Shown: positions 29,593 to 37,100 of the stretch, one piece after another | Numbering within the stretch: position 1 is the stretch's first letter | Layout: each line of letters starts with the position of its first letter | Assembly (NCBI GenBank): GCA_021604705.1 | Contig: BQJM01000008.1 | Location: 1 to 54,016 of the forward strand | From: a marine bacterium B5-7 | GTDB lineage: Bacteria; Pseudomonadota; Gammaproteobacteria; BQJM01 | Length of the DNA stretch: 54,016 nucleotides | Reading direction: 5' to 3' | Position numbers and translations under genes: made by a program | The notes under the pieces: model-generated | Database searches by the model: none | The model's input: the letters and a program-made list of their open reading frames with translations, nothing else | What the model was told of the DNA's origin: nothing

Positions 29593-30984
29593 TTAATTGG
29601 CAGCTAAAAATGCACCGTGAAAACCCAGTGGGATGTGGCAAGGTAAATTTGCACGAGCGATTTCACTAAAACTTGTGGCATCCAATATCAATAAAAATGA
29701 CCGTGACTGTTGGTGCTCCAACACCACTGAACAAATCACCCCATGATCTTCTTCTTTAGCATCAGGTGAAGCTACAAATACTGGCTCACCTACCGACAGA
29801 TCGTCTCCTTGCCAGATAGCGGCCTCACCCGTTCTTCGATCAAGCTTCAATAGCTGATTCATACGTTGCTCTTCACTCTGCCCCACGGCATAGCACCAAC
29901 GCGGATCTGAAACGCGAGTATTGGTCCGTGGAAACTCCAGGGCATGCGATGTCCAAAAATAAGAGCGACAATCTTTTGTCTTGAGGTCCAGCTCAAATCG
30001 CGTCACGGTTCCCAGTGGCACAGCTTCTTTTCTCAATCGATCCAAATATAATTGCTTCAGAAAATCAGGCTCTTCGACAATCGGTAAGTCAATCAGAAGT
30101 TTGTTTTTATCTTCGTACGCAGTCATGGGATGAAACACAAAGAATGGAGATACCTCTGTGCGACAAACCAGCTCGCCATTTCGTTTATCCACCACAATAA
30201 TCTGTGAGCCTAATTTTTCTTGGGAATGAAAACAGTCCAGAAATGTTTTTCCTGAAAAAAACAATGCTGTTAACGAAAAACGCAATGGTAATTCAAACAA
30301 GATCACGTAATTATTTGTCATGCTAAATGCATGCATATAGCTGGCTTGCTTAGTGGGGATTTTGGCCACAACCTCGCGCGTACAGCTATTGATAGGCATA
30401 CGATGAATGATGTAATGGCTGGTTGGACCATACTGAATATGGACGTTATAAATCATCTTTTGTTTTAAGTCATACAAGGGGTGTGCTGTGGTGACCTGCC
30501 CTGAAACGGCATCTTGAAATGCAAACTGACCTTGTGTTTCTAAGGTATCAGAATCAAAAGCGATGTAACGCGGCGTTTCTGTTAAAGCTATCGTTTGCCC
30601 ATCAACTAAACCAATATTCACATTGGTATTATCCGTAAACTTAGGCACGCACTGTCGATACAATCGTTGCCACCAAGGATAGTTCGGCTTCTCAGCAAAC
30701 ATATCATGATTGAAACGTTGGTGTTGTTTCGCTTCCAGATAACAATCACTTTGTAGCATCTTATTGGTATACGTCACGCTTCCACCGCTTATCTGAAAAC
30801 GGTGCAGCATTGCCAGCCCATCAAACCAATGCTTAATGGGCTTACCCCCTATTTCAAACTGGCCGGGACCATTACGAATCAATGTGCCACTTAGCCACAC
30901 TGGCAACTGCCCTTCTATCTCTAACTTTTCGTCGGTATATTCAATCGGTTGCGTTGTAAAAGCAAGGTTGGGTTTATTCATCAT
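29593..30984 (-). CDS. Carotenoid cleavage oxygenase family protein
   Basis: About 463 residues from the ATG at 30984 (AGGGAA upstream; a second ATG follows at once). It belongs to the RPE65/carotenoid oxygenase family, iron(II) dioxygenases that cleave polyenes or stilbenes. The four iron-binding histidines can be placed: T-A-H-P-L-Y, Y-M-H-A-F-S, F-V-F-H-P-M-T-A-Y-E-D and the C-terminal G-F-H-G-A-F. The N-terminus G-T-L-I-R-N-G-P-G-Q-F-E is also typical. The start overlaps the end of the upstream Fic gene by 11 bp, so the two are translationally coupled. Substrate unknown; no carotenoid synthesis genes are in the window. Confidence 0.92.
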   Translation of the reverse strand: MMNKPNLAFTTQPIEYTDEKLEIEGQLPVWLSGTLIRNGPGQFEIGGKPIKHWFDGLAMLHRFQISGGSVTYTNKMLQSDCYLEAKQHQRFNHDMFAEKPNYPWWQRLYRQCVPKFTDNTNVNIGLVDGQTIALTETPRYIAFDSDTLETQGQFAFQDAVSGQVTTAHPLYDLKQKMIYNVHIQYGPTSHYIIHRMPINSCTREVVAKIPTKQASYMHAFSMTNNYVILFELPLRFSLTALFFSGKTFLDCFHSQEKLGSQIIVVDKRNGELVCRTEVSPFFVFHPMTAYEDKNKLLIDLPIVEEPDFLKQLYLDRLRKEAVPLGTVTRFELDLKTKDCRSYFWTSHALEFPRTNTRVSDPRWCYAVGQSEEQRMNQLLKLDRRTGEAAIWQGDDLSVGEPVFVASPDAKEEDHGVICSVVLEHQQSRSFLLILDATSFSEIARANLPCHIPLGFHGAFLAAN

Positions 30985-32332
30985 GATGTATTCCCTGCCA
31001 TGCCAAAAGTTCTTCTGTCGAAACACCAAGGCCAGCAATTCGGATAGGATTAATCAAACGCAAATCATCTTTTAAATCTTCGTAAAAATCCACTTGCACC
31101 GCAGATGGGATCTCTGCCTGCATGCGATCTTGAATGTATGCTTCCATGGCATCACCCGTTAATTTTTGTAGAATAATATGCCGCAAAACGTTTCTGCGTT
31201 GTGTGCGGTAGATGATGCGTATTTGATCGATCCCCATCGCTTCTACTGTCACTTCATACTGCTGACAAGTGCGCAGATAAGAATGTACAAAAAGCTCGAT
31301 GAGTGGTTTTGCTTGTTGATATTCATAAATCGCAATCATTGCTGACAAATAATCTTCTTTACCAATCTCGCTAAATGATAGTGGCACCAGGTTATTTTGA
31401 ACAAATGGAATATTTGCACTTAATCGTGCAGTGCGTTTATTAACATCGATAAATGCTTGCAAATACGCAATATGCAATAGCAGAAAAAAACTTTGCTCAT
31501 GTGGGTTTGTAATTTTTTCAGCTTTCTCAGCTATTTTAATTAAGGTTTCAGATAAACGATTAGGATTTTCTAGTGGTACATACGTTGATTTGCTAATAAG
31601 CACCCCTTCTTGTCTTACATAGCCTGCCTCACCATTTAGAACAAGGCCTTCTGAAAGCAAATAATGTAGTGTTAAAATCGTATCACTGTGTGTATTCAGA
31701 CGCGGCGCATTATCCACCAAAAAACAAATCGCTTCTTTGTGGTTTAAAAGCATGATTTTATCTTGAGCCAGTTTCCCATCAACCACAATACCTTCCAGTA
31801 GTAGCTTCTTTGTCTCCAGCATAGAATAACTATTACCTTCCAAACGCGAAGAATGGTATGACAAATCAATCAGCAGACGGTTATAAATTTTTCTTGCATA
31901 TGTTCCCGCCGTTTCTTCCATGAGTGCACGCTGTCCTTTAACCGCCAACAAATCACGATCGCTAGTAGACAAGTAAAAAGTTTCGTTCGGGATATATCCA
32001 TCAAGCCAATCTTGTTGGTAGGTCACAGGGTCACGTTCAGTTAAAGGCCGTTTTACCTTATCGATAATTGTTTGACTGTCTTCGCTGAAATTGAAGGGAG
32101 CCGAATTACTGCCCTCGGAAATCTTTTTATGAGCAAGATATACATACTTAGTACTACGGCCCTCACCCACACGCTCAACAAAACCTGTGGCTACCCATTC
32201 CGACAACCAACGGCGTAAAGTACGATGAGCAAAACCATCCCCCAACTTTTCTTGTAGCGCCACAAGCGAAAGGGGCTCTTTAGCTGCCTCAAGTGTCTCT
32301 AAACATTGCTCTTTTCGAGTGCGTGTGGACAT
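30974..32332 (-). CDS. Fic-domain protein with N-terminal winged helix and degenerate catalytic motif
   Basis: About 452 residues from the ATG at 32332; an in-frame GTG/ATG extension reaches 32428 but runs through a tandem repeat array and is unlikely. Residues 1-65 form a winged-helix-like DNA-binding domain (LVALQEKLGDGFAHRTLRRWLSEWVATGFVERVGEG). The inhibitory-helix motif S-S-R-L-E-G-N (near residue 160) is intact. The Fic loop near residue 292 reads L-Q-A-F-I-D-V-N-K-R-T-A-R, where canonical Fic has H-P-F-x-D/E-G-N-G-R-x-x-R: the catalytic His is Gln and both Gly are replaced. AMPylation by the usual mechanism is therefore doubtful. A regulator role is plausible. Confidence 0.9.
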   Translation of the reverse strand: MSTRTRKEQCLETLEAAKEPLSLVALQEKLGDGFAHRTLRRWLSEWVATGFVERVGEGRSTKYVYLAHKKISEGSNSAPFNFSEDSQTIIDKVKRPLTERDPVTYQQDWLDGYIPNETFYLSTSDRDLLAVKGQRALMEETAGTYARKIYNRLLIDLSYHSSRLEGNSYSMLETKKLLLEGIVVDGKLAQDKIMLLNHKEAICFLVDNAPRLNTHSDTILTLHYLLSEGLVLNGEAGYVRQEGVLISKSTYVPLENPNRLSETLIKIAEKAEKITNPHEQSFFLLLHIAYLQAFIDVNKRTARLSANIPFVQNNLVPLSFSEIGKEDYLSAMIAIYEYQQAKPLIELFVHSYLRTCQQYEVTVEAMGIDQIRIIYRTQRRNVLRHIILQKLTGDAMEAYIQDRMQAEIPSAVQVDFYEDLKDDLRLINPIRIAGLGVSTEELLAWQGIHHDE

Positions 32333-32338
32333 AGTTTT

Positions 32339-32467
32339 CTGGCCATTATTTCCATCTAATCTGGCCATTCTAGTTGTTTTCTGGCCAAAAATCCACTTAT
32401 CTGGCCATTTATGTAATTTTCTGGCCATTTCTGTGGTTTCCCAGCCATTTTTTCATTCTACCGGCCA
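32339..32467. repeat. Seven-copy array of TGGCCA-centred repeats at ~20-bp spacing
   Basis: CTGGCCA (or CCAGCCA, CCGGCCA) begins at 32339, 32361, 32381, 32401, 32421, 32441 and 32461. Spacings are 22, 20, 20, 20, 20 and 20 bp. Most copies continue ATTT; the other half of each unit is variable. TGGCCA is itself a palindrome. The array begins 7 bp upstream of the Fic gene start and lies in its divergent region with the ATPase gene. A 20-21 bp period places all copies on one face of the helix. Confidence 0.85.
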
Positions 32468-32510
32468 TCTGGCACCTTTGGAGTCAATAAAGAAAGCACA
32501 GTCTCACCAA

Positions 32511-32592
32511 CTTGCAATTTCCGTCATTTTTGCCGTTTTTTACTTGTAATTTCCGTCACATTTGCCGTTTTTTGCTTGTAAAAAACGGCATG
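32511..32592. repeat. Two 32-bp direct repeats and a hairpin before the ATPase gene
   Basis: Two adjacent 32-bp copies (32511-32542 and 32543-32574; 28 of 32 positions identical; core AATTTCCGTCA and TTTGCCGTTTTTT) are followed by a partial third, CTTGT. The second copy's TGCCGTTTTTT (32564) pairs with AAAAAACGGCA (32581-32591), making an 11-bp stem with a 6-base loop about 20 bp before the ATG at 32610. It may be a terminator-like attenuator or an operator. Confidence 0.8.
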
Positions 32593-32609
32593 TATGCCAT
32601 ACTCGCCTC

Positions 32610-33950
32610 ATGAAACGTTTAATTGCACAACAGTTATTAGACTGGAAGAGTCATCCTCGGCGCAAACCCTTAATTCTTGAGGGCGTACGTCAGTGTGGAA
32701 AAACACACAGTCTCGAGTCCTTTGGGCAAAGTGCCTTTGCCAATGCTCACATCTTTAATTTTGAATCTCAACAAGATGATCTACACGATATTTTCAATGC
32801 AGACTTTAACCCAAGACGCATCATTGATGAATTAAGCTTCTATCAACACAAACCGATTAATATTCACGAAGACGTATTAATTTTCGATGAACTTCAAGCA
32901 TGCCCGCGTGCCATTACTAGCCTTAAATATTTTTGCGAAAAAATGCCAGAGATGGCAGTGTGTGCTGCAGGCTCACTGCTAGGGCTAAAACTCAATGATG
33001 CCTCTTTTCCCGTTGGGAAAGTTGATATGTTATCCCTACACCCACTTTCTTTCATCGAATTCTTGTGGGCGCTTGGCGACAATCAATCTGCAGAACTTAT
33101 TCAAGCGTGCACCTTAGATAGCACGATTGCACCTGTTGTGCATGCGCATATTTGGGAACGACTCAAGTGGTATTTTATTACCGGTGGGTTACCTGAAGCC
33201 ATTCAGGTATTTTGTGAGCATCGTGATAACTTGTATGTGGCATTTGAAAAGGTTCGAGAAAAACAGCATCAACTGATTAAGGCCTATTACGCCGACATTG
33301 CAAAACACGCCGGCAAAGAAAATGCGATGCACATCGAACGGGTCTGGAGCAGTGTGCCAAAACAATTAGCCAACATACAAAACAGCACAAGTCAGCGTTT
33401 TCAATTTACGGGCATTATCCCCGGTATCGATCGCTACCAACGTTTGGTGGGATCCATTGATTGGTTAACAGCGGCCAATCTTGTACACAAAACGTCGATT
33501 ACTTCTCATGTTGAGCACCCTATTTCAGCTTTTTGCAAAGAAAACCTTTTCAAACTCTATGTATGCGACGTTGGCTTACTTGGTGCAATGACAGACTTAC
33601 CGCCACAGGCTATTCTTAATTATGACTATGGCACCTACAAAGGTTATTTTGCGGAAAACTTCGTCGCACAGGAATTAAAAACCGCAGGATTACGCCAGTT
33701 AATTTGTTGGCAACAATCACGTTCAGAAATTGAATTTTTATTTGCACAGGGTGCAGATATTATTCCACTAGAGGTGAAGGCGGGTCATATTCAAAAGGCA
33801 AAGAGTTTGAAAAAATACGTCGACCTCTATCATCCTCCTCATCATGTGATATTGAGTGCACAGACACTTAATATCGATCGCGGCTCAGGACTGCATCAGT
33901 ATCCACTTTATTTGGCGTCTCAGCTGCCGATTATTTACTCACAGTCATAA
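32610..33950 (+). CDS. AAA-family ATPase with DUF4143 nuclease-like domain (copy 1)
   Basis: 446 residues from the ATG at 32610 (the frame extends to 32562 across the hairpin). The N-terminal AAA_14 ATPase has Walker A G-V-R-Q-C-G-K-T and Walker B V-L-I-F-D-E-L-Q; the C-terminal DUF4143 domain ends with S-E-I-E-F-L-F...I-P-L-E-V-K-A, the E/D...E-x-K pattern of a PD-(D/E)XK-like fold. These proteins are widespread, often horizontally spread, and of poorly known function. Divergent from the Fic gene, with two different repeat arrays between them. Two further members of the superfamily are at 45.2-48.5 kb. Confidence 0.92.
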   Translation: MKRLIAQQLLDWKSHPRRKPLILEGVRQCGKTHSLESFGQSAFANAHIFNFESQQDDLHDIFNADFNPRRIIDELSFYQHKPINIHEDVLIFDELQACPRAITSLKYFCEKMPEMAVCAAGSLLGLKLNDASFPVGKVDMLSLHPLSFIEFLWALGDNQSAELIQACTLDSTIAPVVHAHIWERLKWYFITGGLPEAIQVFCEHRDNLYVAFEKVREKQHQLIKAYYADIAKHAGKENAMHIERVWSSVPKQLANIQNSTSQRFQFTGIIPGIDRYQRLVGSIDWLTAANLVHKTSITSHVEHPISAFCKENLFKLYVCDVGLLGAMTDLPPQAILNYDYGTYKGYFAENFVAQELKTAGLRQLICWQQSRSEIEFLFAQGADIIPLEVKAGHIQKAKSLKKYVDLYHPPHHVILSAQTLNIDRGSGLHQYPLYLASQLPIIYSQS

Positions 33951-34075
33951 ATAACCATAAAATCGGAATGCTAACTGCATATCTCGACACTACCCTTAAA
34001 TATCTTGAATAAAGAAAAACTATATGAGTGTAAAAACACTATTTTGTCTATCCGCTATGCATCTCTTTTTTGTCA

Positions 34076-34115
34076 AAAATTGGCTTAGGTGATCCTCCCC
34101 CCCCCCTATAAAACA
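34076..34115 (+). promoter_or_regulatory. Candidate promoter containing a C10 tract
   Basis: A run of ten C (34097-34106) abuts TATAAA (34107-34112), a good -10 element. Upstream, TTAGGT (34085-34090) would be a -35 element at a 16-bp spacing. Change in tract length would alter the spacing directly. The rest of the gap 33951-34167 shows nothing beyond AT-rich sequence and the AAGGAGAG ribosome site of the next gene. Confidence 0.5.
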
Positions 34116-34167
34116 ATACCCTGTGCTACAGTTCTTCGCGAGGTTAACCTGCCAAGGAGAGTGAATA

Positions 34168-37100
34168 ATGTTTTCTATCAATGATCCACAATTTAAATGT
34201 CAGCAAGATGATACCAAGGAGCGCTTAGATTGTGCTTTAGAAGAAGAAGCGAGTAGCCGAAGAAATCGAGAGATTATTCAGGGGATCCCTTTCCTAAATG
34301 ACGTACTTGATGGGATAGAGGCAATTTATATGTTTGACTATCCAAATTACAATCCTAATGAGAATAGACTAGCGCGTACCCTACTAAACGAACACATCAG
34401 TAGCATGAGAACTAATTTTGCTTCAGGTAATCATTTCTCGAGTGACCAGGCATATCGCCATATGTTATTCCGTTTCAATGAAGCCATAGAAAATCAGTAC
34501 ATTGATCCAAAAGACAAAATAGAGGTTGCCGGTATCTATACTGCTTTGTTACTGAGGCATACCAAAGATCAAGAAGATCGTATTGCCTCGTTAGAATCTC
34601 CACTATCATCCATTTTACCTGCAGGTGATATGACACTGACGACCCTAGGCACAGCTAAAAAAGAATACGGTGCCTTAAAGAAAACCGCTGAAAAAATCGT
34701 TAGAGATATCACGGATTCATCCGGAAAAATACAACATGCCTTGATTGAATCAAACATCCTTCAGATTATTACATCTGCTAAAGATGTTCGGCAATCTCTA
34801 TTAGATATTGACACTGCATACAAGGCCGGGGCACTCAGTGATGCGACCTTAGAAACAGTGTCTAATGTATTAATCTCGCGAATAACAAGCTTGGCAACTG
34901 ATGGATTTGACCGTAATAAAGTTCTGATTAAGCTAAGTGAAGAATACTTGACATTACGCAGCGATGACTCACCGGGGGCATCAAAACAGGCGCTTGAAAA
35001 ATTTGTAGCATTTGAAGAAAAATTGGATGAACTAAAAACCAAAGAAGCTGATTTTTTGACTGGGATAGATAACGTAAAAGACGCATTCGAGTGGATTGGG
35101 ACTTTAGCGGGTGCAGCAGGAAATAATCGTGTTGCAGAAGAAATCACAGCTTTTGCTGTCGCAAGTCATACCATTATCAAGTCCATTGGCGTCATTGCAG
35201 GCACTGTGGCATCCAGTGGACCCTTCGCGCCATTTACTGCAGCACTTACAGTCGCCTCGACGTTGGGCAAGCTATTCAGCGGTGGCGGTTTGTTTGGCGG
35301 CGGCGGTTCTTCATCGGCCAAACATTTACAAAAAGCGTTAAGTCAAGTGTCTAAGCAGGTCACAGACTTAGCGAAAGATATAGAGGAACGCTTTGATGCT
35401 GTGTTTAAAATGTTTAAACATATGACAGAATTACAACATGAAACGAGCAAATTACAAATTAGCGTGATCCAAGAAACAGCAAAACGCCAAGAAGCTTTAA
35501 TTAGGGGCCTCTTTGAAACTATGCAATATAATTTTAAAGATCTTTTAGAAAAGCTTGGCCAATTTCATGCTGATGTGTTTAGACAATTTGTGGAAACGCG
35601 AGGCCAACTCAACCGAATTGAAAAAATAGCCAGCGATACAAAAAAAGAAGTAGATAGGTTGGCTGTGGTTGCACAGCTAGGATTCCAAGATTTGTATTTA
35701 CAGGATTATCTTAAACTACGTTTCGACACAACTGAGATTCGCAGCCTTCAGCCTTACCCGCAATACGTGATATCACTAGCGAAGCAACTAGAGTATACGC
35801 AAGCTTATCTCTATTGGATGTTAACAGGTGCATTGCACCGCTTAGTCGCAGGCGGCATGCTACCGGGTGATACACCAGCATCCATCACACAACACGTACG
35901 TCTTGCTGATATCACTGAGCATGTCAATACCTTAGTTGAGCCCGTGGATCAGGGTCAAATTACTGCACCAGGTAAACCTACGCCCACCATTGGGCACCCA
36001 AGGCAAGTGAATCCCCATGTTTTCACAGAACGTGTTTTATCGTTCTTAAAATTTATCTTTTTATTCCCTGAGCTCAAAATTGACCCCAGCTTCAAAGCGC
36101 AATTTGAATCAATTCGTGCCTTGGGAGTAAATTTTATCGAATTCATACAAGATTTACGTGGGAATGTGGATTTGTATGATGTGTTGTTGACGCGTTATGA
36201 GAACAGTTTAAGACAGCTTAGTGATTCCATCAAGCAAAAGATGCTCGATGAAACCCCTGGCTTACGAGGCCGCATGGCAAGTGAATTTGCTGACATTGCA
36301 AAAGCACGTATGGATGCGCTGCGGTTGAATGAAAATGGTGTGTTTAAGCAATTACAAGAAGTGATCTCTAACAATCAAAATGTACTGGATAATGTGGTAA
36401 AACAAAATGTGTCTGATCCCCAAACGCTAAAGAATGCAACGCTTGCCTATCGACTCACACACGAGGCATACGATTCCTACGCCTACGATTTATCTGCTAA
36501 TGCAGATAGCTTAACGCAGATCAAACGCCAAGATGCGATCACAAGTGTTGCAGAAGCCCTACATATGGTTCGATTCAGTGCCGATATCTTTTGGTCAGGA
36601 CCAGATAGCAGACCTGACTTGAAACGACCACAACCCTGGCGTTCTTTGTGGTTCCGATGGGCTTGGGGCTTAAAAGGTTGTATGGACTTTTTTCATAAAG
36701 AGCACGCCGTACCAGACCAAGAAGCAACAATGCATGTATTGAAAGCGGAAAATCAAGAAATAGGTAGAAGCACTTCTAAAGTGTATCGTTTGATCAACGA
36801 GTTACAGAGCACAAGATATGTTTGCACGGGATGTTATCATACTTTTGGCGCCGCTTGCCATGGTGGAGCTTACCTGCCTGCCGGCACAGAACCTAGCACA
36901 AACAAAATCACCGCACAAAGCTTAACCGCATTAAGACTTGGTATCGATCTCCTGATTAATGGCTACGGTTACTGGCTGTATCAAACACCAACGGTCAGTC
37001 GCGTAATGGAACTAACCTGGCAGTTATTGGTTGATGATATCACACGCCTGGAAACTGTTTTCAGCGATCATATCGATACTGTTCGGGAAAATCGCACTGC

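Noticed and set aside
32333-32428. N-terminal extension of the Fic protein with W/K-rich repeats
   Set aside because: The extension is the 20-bp repeat array read in frame; the period is not a multiple of three, and the ATG at 32332 is better placed before the winged helix.
32339-32592. CRISPR array
   Set aside because: Repeats are short (about 10 bp core) with 10-bp variable parts or adjacent 32-bp copies without spacers, and there are no cas genes.
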